Assembly: GCF_003688555.1 (NCBI RefSeq) | Contig: NZ_REFR01000009.1 | Span: 496,001-560,000 of the forward strand | Direction: 5' to 3' | Length of the DNA stretch: 64,000 nt | From: Eilatimonas milleporae | GTDB taxonomy: Bacteria; Pseudomonadota; Alphaproteobacteria; Sphingomonadales; Kordiimonadaceae | Part shown: in pieces, positions 45,017-54,889 of the stretch | How positions within the stretch are numbered: position 1 is the first letter of the stretch | Layout of the letters: the number at the start of each line of letters is the position of its first letter | Notes under the pieces: generated by a model | The model's input: the letters and a program-made list of their open reading frames with translations, nothing else | Told to the model about the DNA's origin: nothing | Database searches by the model: none | Program-made: the position numbers and the translations under genes

Positions 45017-46063
45017 ATGCGGCTCAAGACATTCCATGGCAAAATCATGGCGGACGTCATGGATCAGGTCCGCGCCAAGCTGGGGCCGGATGCCATCATC
45101 ATCTCGATCGACGAGGGCCCGGACGTCAAAGGCGTCCGCGTCACCGCCGCGATCGAGGACGGTATCACGCAAGCTCCGCCGGACCATGCGCCGGAACCCG
45201 TGCAAACGCCCACCGATTTTGAAATCGCGCATCCCGTCCCGCCGACACGGGAATTTGACACGGCGGACGTCAAAGCCGTTCTCAGCCATCACGGGCTGCC
45301 CTTCGACACGGCCGGACAGATCAGCGATGCCGTAGACGCCGTGGATGCCGCCAGCCTGCCGGAAGCCTTTTCCGTCGCTCTTGAAACCTGCATTCAATTC
45401 AGCCCGCTGACCGATTTTCATGCGCGTCCGGTCATGCTTGTCGGCCCGCCCGGTGCCGGCAAGACGATCACGGCCGCCAAGCTGACGGCGGATGCCCTTC
45501 TGCATGAACGGAGCGTGCGGCTGATATCGACCGACACGGTCAAGGCCGGCGGAATCCAGCAGCTGGATCATTTCGCGCAGTTGATGCGCCAGACCGTTTC
45601 CACCGCCGACACGCCCGACGAACTGAAAGCGTTGCTCAGCCAGGACAAGGCCAGGACCAAAGCCGACCTGACGATCATAGACACACCGGGGACCAACCCG
45701 TTCGACCTTCAGGAACTGGAAACTCTGCTGAAATTCATCCACCGGGTTGATGTTGAACCCGTTTTCATCCTGCCGGCGGGTCTTGATCCGCTGGACTCAC
45801 AGGAAATGGCTGGTATTTTCGCACGCATGGGCTGCCAGCGCTTTATTGCCACACGTCTGGATGCCGCGCGGCGCTATGCCAATCTGATCATGGCGGCACG
45901 GCCCGGGTATCTGGCACTGGCCGGTTTCAGCCGCAGTCCCTTCGTGGCGGAAGGACTGGAAGCCGCAGCGCCGCTTTCCCTTGCACGGCTTCTGACAGCC
46001 CTGCCGAAACCGTCTGCCCCGAAACCCTTTGCCTCAGCTTCTTTACGGACCAAAAGCGCATGA
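45017..46063 (+). CDS. flhF: Flagellar SRP-like GTPase FlhF
   Basis: 348 residues. The P-loop GPPGAGKTITAAKL is followed by STDTVKAGGIQQL and TIIDTPGTNPFD, as in SRP GTPases. The N-terminal part (MRLKTFHGKIMADVMDQVRA) is the FlhF-type B domain with a long acidic linker. FlhF marks the pole where the flagellum is built. It is shorter than many FlhF proteins but co-transcribed with flhG. The overlap with flhG is ATGA. Confidence 0.88.
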   Translation: MRLKTFHGKIMADVMDQVRAKLGPDAIIISIDEGPDVKGVRVTAAIEDGITQAPPDHAPEPVQTPTDFEIAHPVPPTREFDTADVKAVLSHHGLPFDTAGQISDAVDAVDAASLPEAFSVALETCIQFSPLTDFHARPVMLVGPPGAGKTITAAKLTADALLHERSVRLISTDTVKAGGIQQLDHFAQLMRQTVSTADTPDELKALLSQDKARTKADLTIIDTPGTNPFDLQELETLLKFIHRVDVEPVFILPAGLDPLDSQEMAGIFARMGCQRFIATRLDAARRYANLIMAARPGYLALAGFSRSPFVAEGLEAAAPLSLARLLTALPKPSAPKPFASASLRTKSA

Positions 46064-46884
46064 CAAACAGTCCTTCCCGCCCCGACGCGTCCACGTCCAG
46101 TCCGCTCGCGGACAAGGGGTCGTCCTCGGGCAACGGCAACGAACGCAAGCTGATCACCATCGCCTCGGGCAAGGGCGGTGTCGGCAAGACCTGGCTGTCC
46201 GTAACGCTGGCGCACAGCCTGGCACGCACAGGCAAGCGCGTCCTGCTGTTTGACGGTGACCTGGGTCTGGCCAACGTGGATATTCAACTGGGTTTGACGC
46301 CGGAACAGGATCTGGGCGCCGTCATCGCCGGCGATGCGGCCCTGGATGATGTCATTGCCAGGTACACCGCCGCCGACGAGACATCGTTTGACGTCGTGCC
46401 CGGCAAGTCCGGTTCCGGTGCGCTCGGCAATCTGTCGCGGGCCATGCTGGAACGTATCCGCGGCGACCTGATCGCGGCGGCGGCACGCTATGACAGGGTT
46501 CTGCTGGATCTGTCCGCCGGTATCGACAACGCCGTTACCACCCTGTCCGCCCACAAGGGTGAAATTCTGGTGGTGATGAGCCCGGACCCCACATCGCTCA
46601 CCGACGCCTATGCCTTTATCAAGCTCGCGGTCATGCGCAATCCGAAATCGGATATCCGCATCGTCGTCAACAATGCGGAAAACCGCAAGGACGGGGACCG
46701 CGTCTATCAGGCCATCAAAAGGGCGTGCGAAGGTTTTTTGAAGATTTCGCCGCCGCTTGCCGGTATCATTCGCTCGGACAGGCGCGTTACCGACGCCATC
46801 CGTGCGCAAGTGCCACTGCTTGCGCGCCACCCGCAATCGGAGGCGGCCGCCGATGTGGAAAGCCTTATGGCAAAACTGGTCTAG
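46060..46884 (+). CDS. flhG: MinD-like flagellar number regulator FlhG (FleN)
   Basis: 274 residues. Deviant Walker A (SGKGGVGKTWLSVTLAHSLA), VLLFDGDLGLANVDIQLG and a C-terminal membrane-targeting-like helix define the MinD/FlhG ATPases. It counters FlhF and sets flagellar number, so polar flagellation is likely. Start ATG overlaps the flhF stop. Confidence 0.9.
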   Translation: MTNSPSRPDASTSSPLADKGSSSGNGNERKLITIASGKGGVGKTWLSVTLAHSLARTGKRVLLFDGDLGLANVDIQLGLTPEQDLGAVIAGDAALDDVIARYTAADETSFDVVPGKSGSGALGNLSRAMLERIRGDLIAAAARYDRVLLDLSAGIDNAVTTLSAHKGEILVVMSPDPTSLTDAYAFIKLAVMRNPKSDIRIVVNNAENRKDGDRVYQAIKRACEGFLKISPPLAGIIRSDRRVTDAIRAQVPLLARHPQSEAAADVESLMAKLV

Positions 46885-46929
46885 CCCTGGTCAGACCTTA
46901 CCCGGCGCCGCGACGGCAAAGGCGGCGTC

Positions 46930-49191
46930 GTGAGCGACATATACGGCTCCGACGGCCCCGGTCCGGTGCGCCGCGTCACCCATGTGGGCGAACAGCCGCG
47001 CGAACGTCCGCAGGGCACGGGCCACAGTCCCCGTCAATCCAATGTAAACAGCGGCGGCGACGATAACACGAAAACGGCACGCGGCCATGAAACCCCGGGC
47101 GCACGCGATCCTGCCGTTTCCATTGCCGCCAGTACCGCGCATGTCACGGTTGGCGACCGTCTGGCGCGGCCCGTCGATCGTCTCGACACCGAAGGCCGTC
47201 CCCTGATCGTAACCGAGACCGCGACCTTCGCGCTGAAACCCGATGCGGGACTGCGGGCCGGGGATGACGTGATCCTTGAAATCCGCGAGGCGGACCGGAC
47301 CATCGCCGCCGATCTGCTTGCACGTAACGGCCAGCCTGTCGATCCGCCGGTCAGGCTGAACCTGATCGTCATCGCCCTGCATGATACCGGGCATTCCTAC
47401 GCCAATGCGGTGACACCGCCGCCATCACCCTTGCCCGATCCGGCACTGCCTGTAAATGCCTTGCCGCCCAGTGTCCCCCCATCAGCGGAAACACTGGCGC
47501 ATACCCTCTCGCATGCAGAGACCACGGGGACGGATGACCCCGCTCTCGCCCTGCGCCCGACCGCCCCTTCACAGCCGGTACCGGGTCACGGCGTATCGCT
47601 TGCCGATACCCCGCACGATCCGACCGTGCCTGTCTCTTCTCAGGATTTATCCACACTGATTGCCGCGCGCGAACAGGCCCCTGCCGCCGGCACTCAACCG
47701 GACATACAGCGTGCCTATGCCGCCGTCGCCGGTACTGGTCAGCAGCCGGTGGGCGCATTGGGCGAAACCGTACAGGCCTTCACCGCGAACGGACAGACAG
47801 TCCGGGTCACGGCGATTGATCCCGCCGTGACCGCCTATCCTCCCCAGGCCCTGACGGAAGGCCTGTCGCTCACCCCCCTCAGCCTGTCGGAGACAAAACA
47901 ATTGCCGCTGCCCCTCATGGCACTGGAAACGGCGCAGACGGGTTATGCGCGGCTGGAAACGCCCCGTGGGGTGCTGATGCTGCCGACCGCTGCTGCCAGC
48001 GCCATGGTGGGTCAGGCCCTGCTGATCGATCCGCCGGACGGCCTGCCGAAATCACCCCGGCCCTCAGGTCCAACGCCGGCAGACACCCAGCCGGCACCGG
48101 CAGCCCGGTCGGAGACTGCTACTCCACTGCCGCACTACAGCGCCAGCCTGACGCGTCCCGACGGGTCGGGCCAGCGTGTCGACATCGCTTTTCCCCCGCC
48201 CGGCCGCCACGATGACGGCACCGCCGCAAAACCCACCGGGCTGATCCATGAAGGCATCGTCTCGGGCATGCATACGCTGCGCGCCTTTCTCAGCGGCACA
48301 GGCCCGAAAAGCGATGTGGAGATTGAAACATCCCACGGCCGGCTGACCTTGACATTGCCGGGCACGGTCAGACCGGCGCAGGGCGATCCGATCCAGATCA
48401 TCCTGCCCGCAGCGGCAACCACCACCCAATTCGCCGTCGCACCGTCTGCTGCCCTCACGGAAACCGTTGCTGCGGTAACGACGCCCGCAGCACCCCCTGC
48501 CACCTTGCCCACGGGACCTGGCCTTGCGTCTCTGGGCGAGGGGTATGAGGCACTTGCAGGCCTCTCACCGGCGGCTCAGGACACACTGACCGCCCGCACA
48601 GCGTCCGGCGGCGGCCGTCTGGTGAACAGCCTGCTGTTTTTGCTGGCCGCCATGGGCCGCGCACCGGATACGTGGATCGGTAACGCGCCGGCACAGGCGC
48701 TTGCCGGTCGGGCGGACGGACTGCTCGCCCGGTTGCGGGAGGATGTGCGCACCCTTTTGTCACGCGGCGGCGAGCCCGTCGGCGACTGGCAGCGCTGGCT
48801 TCTCCCGTTCGATCTGCGTGACGGGCAGGCCCCTCTGCTCGCCCTGCTGGTCCGCCATGAGCCGCCGGCGGACACACAAGACAATGCGGATAAGGATAAC
48901 GACGGGGACGAGGCATCGCCGTCAAAACATTTCATCCTTCAGGTGGACTTTTCCGAATTCGGACCGATCCAGCTGGATGGCCGCATCGCCCGCGACAGGG
49001 ACCGCCCCCGTTTCGATCTGACCCTGATCAGCGGGACGGCCCTGCCGACGGCTCTGATGGACGACCTGAAACCGCTGTTTCACGATGCCGTTGCTGCCGC
49101 CGGCCATGATGGCGCCCTGACCTTCAGGACCGGCGCTGCCTTTGACATCGATGCCTTTCATGGGCTGGACGCGGCGCCCTCACTCCAGTAA
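46930..49191 (+). CDS. FliK-like flagellar protein (second FliK candidate)
   Basis: 753 residues from GTG 46930. The long middle is rich in Pro, Ala and Thr. The C-terminal 200 residues contain a compact domain (LVNSLLFLLAAMGRA, WQRWLLPFDLRDGQAPLLALLVR) and FILQVDFSEFGPIQLDGRIARD, which resembles the FliK C-terminal fold in a different form from the protein at 27311. It follows flhG by 45 nt in the flagellar operon. It could be a second hook-length or export-specificity factor, or an unrelated flagellar protein. The relation is moderate inference. Confidence 0.6.
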   Translation: MSDIYGSDGPGPVRRVTHVGEQPRERPQGTGHSPRQSNVNSGGDDNTKTARGHETPGARDPAVSIAASTAHVTVGDRLARPVDRLDTEGRPLIVTETATFALKPDAGLRAGDDVILEIREADRTIAADLLARNGQPVDPPVRLNLIVIALHDTGHSYANAVTPPPSPLPDPALPVNALPPSVPPSAETLAHTLSHAETTGTDDPALALRPTAPSQPVPGHGVSLADTPHDPTVPVSSQDLSTLIAAREQAPAAGTQPDIQRAYAAVAGTGQQPVGALGETVQAFTANGQTVRVTAIDPAVTAYPPQALTEGLSLTPLSLSETKQLPLPLMALETAQTGYARLETPRGVLMLPTAAASAMVGQALLIDPPDGLPKSPRPSGPTPADTQPAPAARSETATPLPHYSASLTRPDGSGQRVDIAFPPPGRHDDGTAAKPTGLIHEGIVSGMHTLRAFLSGTGPKSDVEIETSHGRLTLTLPGTVRPAQGDPIQIILPAAATTTQFAVAPSAALTETVAAVTTPAAPPATLPTGPGLASLGEGYEALAGLSPAAQDTLTARTASGGGRLVNSLLFLLAAMGRAPDTWIGNAPAQALAGRADGLLARLREDVRTLLSRGGEPVGDWQRWLLPFDLRDGQAPLLALLVRHEPPADTQDNADKDNDGDEASPSKHFILQVDFSEFGPIQLDGRIARDRDRPRFDLTLISGTALPTALMDDLKPLFHDAVAAAGHDGALTFRTGAAFDIDAFHGLDAAPSLQ

Positions 49192-49292
49192 AGCCTAACA
49201 AAGAGGCCGCAGGAAATGGCCCGGTATCCGGCAGGCGTCTGCCAATGCCGGGCCGCTACCCCTCCTCCCGATACCCTGCCGGAGACATACCC

Positions 49293-50174
49293 ATGGGGCC
49301 CGCCCTTGCTTTCATCATGTGCGTTCTGATCTGGGGCTCCACCTGGATCGTGATCGATAGCCAGGTTGGCATCGTGCCGGTCGCCTGGTCCGTGGCATAC
49401 CGGTTTGCTTTTTCCGCTCTTGTCCTGGTGGCGATGTGCCGCATCCGCGGCATATCTCTGCGCCTGCGCCGCGGGGATCACGTGACGGTGATCCTGTTGG
49501 GTATTTTTCTGTTCTCGACCAATTATGTACTGATCTATTTCGGCAGCGCATACATGACGTCGGGCCTGGTGGCCGTGGCCTTCTCGCTGCTGTCCTTCCT
49601 CAATATCGTCAATGCGCGACTTTTCCTCAAAACCCCCATACAGCCCGCCGTCATGGTCGCGGCACTTCTGGGGGTTTTCGGCCTTGTTCTCGTTTTCTGG
49701 CCGGAAATCGCGAACCTCGGCAACAGAAACGACACGCTGATCGGCGTTGGTCTTTGCGTTGTATCCACATTGTCGGCGTCCTTCGGCAACACGGTCATCG
49801 CCAGCGAACCGGCACAGCGGCTTCCCCTGCTCAGCCTCAATGCCTGGGGCATGGCATATGGGGCACTGGCCAACAGCCTTTTTGCCGCCGTGACAGCCGG
49901 AACACCGGTGATGGACACACGGTGGACCTACTGGCTTGGCCTGACCTATCTGGCCATTTTCGGAACGATCTTTGCCTTTCTCATCTATATGTGGCTGGTC
50001 AAGCGGATCGGCCTCGCCCGCGCGGCCTATATCGCGGTGCTGATGCCATTGGTGGCCCTGACGCTGTCCACCCTGTTCGAGGGGTATGTGTGGACGCTTC
50101 CGGCCGCCGTCGGCATGGCACTGGTGGTCACCGGCAATGTCATCATGATCCGGGCGCGCCGCAACGACGCCTAG
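49293..50174 (+). CDS. EamA/DMT-family transporter
   Basis: 293 residues from ATG 49293 (GGAG upstream), containing about ten TM segments in two EamA repeats (starting FIMCVLIWGSTWIVID, second from IGVGLCVVSTLSASFGN). Drug/metabolite transporters of this type export small metabolites such as amino acids. It is convergent with the aminotransferase gene, ending about 60 bp from it. Substrate unknown. Confidence 0.9.
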   Translation: MGPALAFIMCVLIWGSTWIVIDSQVGIVPVAWSVAYRFAFSALVLVAMCRIRGISLRLRRGDHVTVILLGIFLFSTNYVLIYFGSAYMTSGLVAVAFSLLSFLNIVNARLFLKTPIQPAVMVAALLGVFGLVLVFWPEIANLGNRNDTLIGVGLCVVSTLSASFGNTVIASEPAQRLPLLSLNAWGMAYGALANSLFAAVTAGTPVMDTRWTYWLGLTYLAIFGTIFAFLIYMWLVKRIGLARAAYIAVLMPLVALTLSTLFEGYVWTLPAAVGMALVVTGNVIMIRARRNDA

Positions 50175-50235
50175 ACAATGCCCGGCGTACCGCAAAAACG
50201 GCTTCCGGCAGGCAATACGGACCGGCGCCCGGATA

Positions 50236-51624
50236 TCAATCCAGTTGGCCGGACACTTCTTCCAGGGCTTCGCCCATCGCGCGGACGATGTAATCCACTT
50301 CCCCGCGCTGAATAATCAGCGGCGGGCATATGACAATCGCATTGCCCACGGGCCGGACAATAACCCCGCGCATCAGACAGGCCTGACTGACCTTGTCGCA
50401 AACGGCCATGTCCAGAAGATACTGTTCCCGCGTGGTCTTGTTTTTGGCGATTTCAACACCGGCCATCAGCCCTGTTGCCCGCACCTCTCCCACAAGGGGG
50501 CGGTTCTCCAGTTCCTTAAGCTTGGATGCGAAATAGGGGCCGATACTGTCTCTGGTGCGCTTCACCAGATCCTCTTGTGCCAGAATGTCTATATTCTTCA
50601 GGGCCAGCGCCGCCATGACAGGATGCGCCGATGTGGTGAACCCGTGCTGGAACACCTCACGCTCGGTCCCCTTGATCACATCGAGAACCGCATCCGAGAC
50701 GACCGCCGCCGAAATCGGCGCATAGGCCGACGACAGTCCCTTTGCCAGGGTCATCATGTCGGCTTCGAAGCCGAACGTCTCCTGTGCGAACCAGGCCCCG
50801 GTTCGGCCGAAACCGCAAACCACCTCATCCGCCACCAGCAAAATGCCGTGCATGCGGCACAATTCGGCCAGCCGGGGCAGATACGCATCCGGCGGTATGA
50901 TAACACCGGCCGTGGCCTGTACCGGCTCCGCGAAGACGGCCGCGACAGTCTCCGGGCCCAGCGCATCAATCTTGCCGGCAACGGCGGCAATGGCCTGATC
51001 GGCGAACTGCTCCGCGTTCAGGTCACCGCCATGCCGGTACCAGAAGGGCGCCATGACGTGGTGCACATCCATGTCCGCCGGGGACAGGCCGAATGGCGCG
51101 ATCATCGCCTGTTGCCCGTTCAGAACCGTGGTCGCCATGGTGCTGCCATGATAGGAATAGTCGCGTGAGATTATGGCACGGCGCTCCGGCTGTCCCTTGC
51201 GGGACCAGTAAAGCCGGATCATTTTCAACAGGGTCTCGTTCGCTTCGGAACCGGAATTTGCAAAAAAGACATGGTTCAGCGCCCCCGGCGCCAGGGCCGC
51301 GATCCGTGCCGCCAGCTCGGCCGCATACGGATTGGATGCGGCTGAAAAACAGTGATAATAGCTGAGCGTCCTGATCGTATCGGCCGCGATATCGGCCATA
51401 TCCGGCCGGCCATAGCCGATATTGACACAGCCAAGGCCACCCATGGCATCCAGAAGACGGACGCCCTGCCCGCCGACATACATACCGGCGGCACTGTCGA
51501 TGATAAACGGCGGCACCTGATCCATCAGGGCGGGGTCGGTGAAAGGATGCAGATGGTGGCGGGCGTCCTGATTTTGCCAGCCCGCGATTGCGGCCATAAG
51601 TTCCGCACGTGCCTTGTCATCCAT
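50236..51624 (-). CDS. Class III (omega) aminotransferase, putrescine-pyruvate type (SpuC-like)
   Basis: 462 residues. The N-terminal DARHHLHPFTD is common in SpuC-like enzymes. PLP lysine is in MTLAKGLSSAYAPIS; VADEVVCGFGRTG is the class III motif; HGFTTSAHPVMAA follows. Such enzymes move an amino group from putrescine, beta-alanine or a related diamine to pyruvate. It may feed on putrescine made by the polyamine operon, but gene context (between the DMT transporter and fliJ) does not prove that. Confidence 0.88.
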   Translation of the reverse strand: MDDKARAELMAAIAGWQNQDARHHLHPFTDPALMDQVPPFIIDSAAGMYVGGQGVRLLDAMGGLGCVNIGYGRPDMADIAADTIRTLSYYHCFSAASNPYAAELAARIAALAPGALNHVFFANSGSEANETLLKMIRLYWSRKGQPERRAIISRDYSYHGSTMATTVLNGQQAMIAPFGLSPADMDVHHVMAPFWYRHGGDLNAEQFADQAIAAVAGKIDALGPETVAAVFAEPVQATAGVIIPPDAYLPRLAELCRMHGILLVADEVVCGFGRTGAWFAQETFGFEADMMTLAKGLSSAYAPISAAVVSDAVLDVIKGTEREVFQHGFTTSAHPVMAALALKNIDILAQEDLVKRTRDSIGPYFASKLKELENRPLVGEVRATGLMAGVEIAKNKTTREQYLLDMAVCDKVSQACLMRGVIVRPVGNAIVICPPLIIQRGEVDYIVRAMGEALEEVSGQLD

Positions 51625-51731
51625 GTCTGCCCCCTCTGCCGGACGAATATGCCCTCATTCCCCTGCTTTCTGCTTATCAGATGCGAGCCGGTAATGAAAC
51701 GCCGACAACGATCCGGGCGGGCACGATGGTT

Positions 51732-52154
51732 TCAAAGATCGTTTTCAGTCGAACGACGGTGGCGTTCCAGCCCTTGTTCATCCAGGAGGGACTGTTCAAT
51801 CCCGGCTAGGCGCCTTGCCTCGCGAATGGCCTCGCGTTCTGCCGCGGTTTCAAAGGTTTTGAGCTCGTTAAAGGCTTCCGCCACCTGATCGCGCTGGCGC
51901 TCGATCTCTTCATCCTTGCGGGCCAGCCTTTCGCGCACAATCTCCTCGCGCTGGCGTATGCCTTCCATGAACGCCCCGAATACGAGCGCTCCGACCTCAC
52001 CGCCCGCCTGCCGTTTCTCCGCCTCAAGCTCGGCGTCGAGGGCGTCAAGCATATCCAGAAACTGCTGACGCTGTTCTTCCAACGCAACCAGCGCGCGGCG
52101 CTTCTCGTCCAGTTCCCACTGGCGAAAGCGGATAATGCCCGACAGGCGGCTCAT
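51732..52154 (-). CDS. fliJ: Flagellar export chaperone FliJ
   Basis: 140 residues of two long amphipathic helices forming a coiled coil (LVALEEQRQQFLDMLDALDA and REEIVRERLARKDEEIERQR). FliJ sits in the FliI ATPase ring and helps deliver chaperones. It follows fliI by 25 bp in a leftward operon and so confirms the annotation. Confidence 0.88.
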   Translation of the reverse strand: MSRLSGIIRFRQWELDEKRRALVALEEQRQQFLDMLDALDAELEAEKRQAGGEVGALVFGAFMEGIRQREEIVRERLARKDEEIERQRDQVAEAFNELKTFETAAEREAIREARRLAGIEQSLLDEQGLERHRRSTENDL

Positions 52155-52179
52155 GCGTTATCCGGAATGTTCGGGGTTT

Positions 52180-53685
52180 TCAAAGGATCGGCTGACCGGC
52201 GGGCGCCCCGGTGGACGCTGCCGGGCTTCCAGCCCCGGACGGCATGGCGCCGCCGGCGGATGCTGAAAGACGTTCGGCCGCCGGCCCCATTTCCAGAATC
52301 TGGCGCAACCGGGCATATCCCTCGGCCAGGGATGTCCGGTCATCTTTCCACTGGCCAAGATACTCTTCCAGCGGATCATTGTATCCGATCGCCGCATCCA
52401 CGTCCGGATTACTGCCCCGCCGATAGGCGCCAAGACGGATCATTTCCTCCATGTCGGCGAAGGTGGCCATATACCGCCGCGCCTCCCGCACGATCAGGTT
52501 TTCCTCTTCCGTATTGCAGGCCGGCATGGTTCTTGAGATCGATTTCAGGACATTGATCGCGGGAAAGCGTCCGCGCTCGGCGATTGAACGCTCCATGACG
52601 ATATGCCCGTCCAGAATACCCCGCACCGCATCGGCAACCGGTTCGTTGTGATCGTCGCCCTCGACCAGCACCGTGAACAGGCCGGTGATATTGCCCTTCC
52701 CTTTCGTGCCCGGTCCGGCCCGCTCCAGCAGGCGGGGCAATTCGGTGAAAACCGTTGGTGTGTATCCTTTTGTTGTCGGCGGCTCGCCGCCGGCCAGACC
52801 GATTTCGCGCTGCGCCATGGCAAAACGTGTGATGCTGTCCATCAGGCACATGACATCGCGGCCCGTATCGCGGAAATATTCTGCCAGCGTCATGGTCAGA
52901 TACGCGGCCTGCCGGCGCATCAGGGCGGATTCATCCGATGTCGCGACGACGACGATGGACCGGGCCAGCCCTTCCGGACCAAGATCGTCTTCCAGAAATT
53001 CCTGAACCTCGCGGCCCCGTTCGCCGATCAGACCGATCACACTGATATCGGCGCTGTTGAAACGGGCGATCATGGACAGAAGAACCGACTTGCCGACGCC
53101 GGAGCCGGCAAAGATCCCCATACGCTGTCCGACACAGCAACTGGCGAAACTGTTCAAGGCCCGCACACCAAGATCGATCTTGTCGCCGACACGCTGACGG
53201 CTGTGTGCCGGCGGCGGGTTATTCCGCAACAGGCGCGGCTCGGGGCCGATCGGCAACGGGCCCTTGCCGTCTATGGGTTCGCCGAAGGCATTGACGACAC
53301 GACCCAGCCAGCCCTCGCACGGCAGAACGGCCGGCTCGGACTGTGTCAGGACGGCTTTCGCGCCGATGGCGACACCTTCCAGCTGGTCGTACGGCATGGC
53401 CAGCGCCGAGCCGTTCTGAAAGCCGACCACCTCGACCGGGACTTTGCGACAGTTCAGCGTATTGACGGACAGACGCGAACCGATGGCCAGACGGTGCGAT
53501 GTACCGGCCAGTTCAACCAACAGGCCGCGCACACCCGTCACCTGACCGTAACGGACTTCCGTTTCTATTCTTTCAACGTCTTGAATCAGCTGCTGCATGT
53601 GGGCCCCGGCACTCGTCTCCACACTATGCTCCAAACCATTTAATCTTTGGTAAACACCTGAGGCCGTTGCGGGTCGTCCAGACAC
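52180..53685 (-). CDS. fliI: Flagellar export ATPase FliI
   Basis: 501 residues from GTG 53685 (GGGAAG upstream); ATG at 53598 would be shorter by 29. The P-loop [20 protein letters not shown], the arginine-finger region and [21 protein letters not shown] are typical of FliI/F1-beta-like ATPases. It energises flagellar export. The operon is divergent from ctrA. Confidence 0.94.
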   Translation of the reverse strand: MSGRPATASGVYQRLNGLEHSVETSAGAHMQQLIQDVERIETEVRYGQVTGVRGLLVELAGTSHRLAIGSRLSVNTLNCRKVPVEVVGFQNGSALAMPYDQLEGVAIGAKAVLTQSEPAVLPCEGWLGRVVNAFGEPIDGKGPLPIGPEPRLLRNNPPPAHSRQRVGDKIDLGVRALNSFASCCVGQRMGIFAGSGVGKSVLLSMIARFNSADISVIGLIGERGREVQEFLEDDLGPEGLARSIVVVATSDESALMRRQAAYLTMTLAEYFRDTGRDVMCLMDSITRFAMAQREIGLAGGEPPTTKGYTPTVFTELPRLLERAGPGTKGKGNITGLFTVLVEGDDHNEPVADAVRGILDGHIVMERSIAERGRFPAINVLKSISRTMPACNTEEENLIVREARRYMATFADMEEMIRLGAYRRGSNPDVDAAIGYNDPLEEYLGQWKDDRTSLAEGYARLRQILEMGPAAERLSASAGGAMPSGAGSPAASTGAPAGQPIL

Positions 53686-53781
53686 TTTTCAGCTTCCCGG
53701 AAAATATTCCCACTTTGCAGTCTTCCGGCGGCCGAACAGCATCATAAAAGGGGTAGAGCGCGATTTCCTTGGACAGTTTTG

Positions 53782-53795
53782 TTAACCTTGGTTAA
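53782..53795. promoter_or_regulatory. TTAA-N6-TTAA palindrome between fliI and ctrA, CtrA-like site
   Basis: TTAACCTTGGTTAA is a perfect 14-bp palindrome in the 275-bp gap between the divergent fliI and ctrA genes, followed by AT-rich DNA. Spacing is 6 instead of the common 7. CtrA autoregulation and CtrA control of flagellar genes are known in the class, so a shared site is plausible. Confidence 0.5.
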
Positions 53796-53960
53796 TATTT
53801 TAAAGATTTTGCGCACTATTGGGGGACTTTCTCGGGCCGACAAACACCCTGTTCGTGTGATCTTCGGCCCGTCCATCCGCGCCGGACTTGTCCATGCCCG
53901 CTGTGTCGGGCCGGGCCGGAGGATGGTTTCGCTGTGTGGCCAACGCAAAGGGGACGAGGC

Positions 53961-54662
53961 ATGCGCGTTCTGCTGATTGAAGACGATCCGACAATGACCC
54001 GCAGCATCGAACTCATGCTGTCGGCGGAAGGGTTCAACACATACAGCACGGATCTGGGAGAAGAAGGCCTGGATCTCGGCAAACTGTATGACTATGACAT
54101 CATATTGTTGGACCTGAATCTGCCGGACATGCATGGATATGATGTCCTGAAACAGCTTCGCACCGCCAAGGTCGGTACGCCGATCCTGATCCTTTCCGGC
54201 CTGTCCGAAATGGAGAACAAGGTCAAGGGCCTGGGTTTCGGTGCCGACGATTACCTGACAAAGCCCTTCCACAAGGAGGAATTGATCGCCCGTATTCATG
54301 CCATTGTCCGGCGTTCGAAAGGGCATTCCCAGTCGGTGATCAAAACCGGCGATCTTGCCGTCAACCTGGACACCAAGACGGTTGAGGTTCACAGCCAGCG
54401 CGTCCATCTGACCGGCAAGGAATATGCGATGCTGGAACTGCTCTCCTTGCGCAAGGGCACAACCCTGACCAAGGAAATGTTTCTCAACCATCTTTACGGC
54501 GGCATTGATGAGCCCGAGCTGAAAATCATCGACGTCTTCATCTGCAAACTGCGCAAAAAGCTGGCAACGGCCACCGGCGGCGACAATTATATCGAAACGG
54601 TATGGGGCCGCGGCTATGTGTTGCGCGATCCTTCCGGCGAAGCAACGGCACAGGCAAGCTGA
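53961..54662 (+). CDS. ctrA: Cell-cycle response regulator CtrA
   Basis: 233 residues from ATG 53961. The N-terminal receiver ([20 protein letters not shown]) carries Asp51 as phosphate acceptor; [20 protein letters not shown] and [20 protein letters not shown] ... [11 protein letters not shown] are near-identical to known CtrA proteins. The OmpR-type HTH is followed by a short tail. CtrA controls replication, division and flagellar genes, and is phosphorylated through CckA-ChpT. Both ChpT and the inhibitor SciP are encoded in this window. An upstream in-frame start (53934) lacks a ribosome site; the GAGG before 53961 decides. Confidence 0.97.
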   Translation: MRVLLIEDDPTMTRSIELMLSAEGFNTYSTDLGEEGLDLGKLYDYDIILLDLNLPDMHGYDVLKQLRTAKVGTPILILSGLSEMENKVKGLGFGADDYLTKPFHKEELIARIHAIVRRSKGHSQSVIKTGDLAVNLDTKTVEVHSQRVHLTGKEYAMLELLSLRKGTTLTKEMFLNHLYGGIDEPELKIIDVFICKLRKKLATATGGDNYIETVWGRGYVLRDPSGEATAQAS

Positions 54663-54805
54663 GCCTTAAATCAATCGGTACTGACTGACTATAACTGATC
54701 AGAAAGCCGCCATGCGGGCATCGGTCGTCCTGGTCGCTGCCGGTATGTCATCCCTGTCATTCATATACGCATCACGCCAGACACGCATGATGCTGGACAT
54801 AGTGA

Positions 54806-54836
54806 CGCCACCCCCGCCCTGACAGCGGTGGTGGCG
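54806..54836. terminator. Stem-loop between convergent ctrA and cheR
   Basis: Arms CGCCACCCCCGC and GCGGTGGTGGCG pair with one mismatch around loop CCTGACA, followed by GATTTCTT. It probably ends ctrA and the che operon transcripts. Confidence 0.6.
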
Positions 54837-54889
54837 ATTTCTTGCTCGATACTGTCGCGATGACCGGGATGACGCCCGCACCGACACGG

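Noticed and set aside
49158-50195. 345-codon leftward frame opposite the DMT transporter
   Set aside because: His/Gln/Arg-rich shadow; the plus strand encodes a ten-TM protein.
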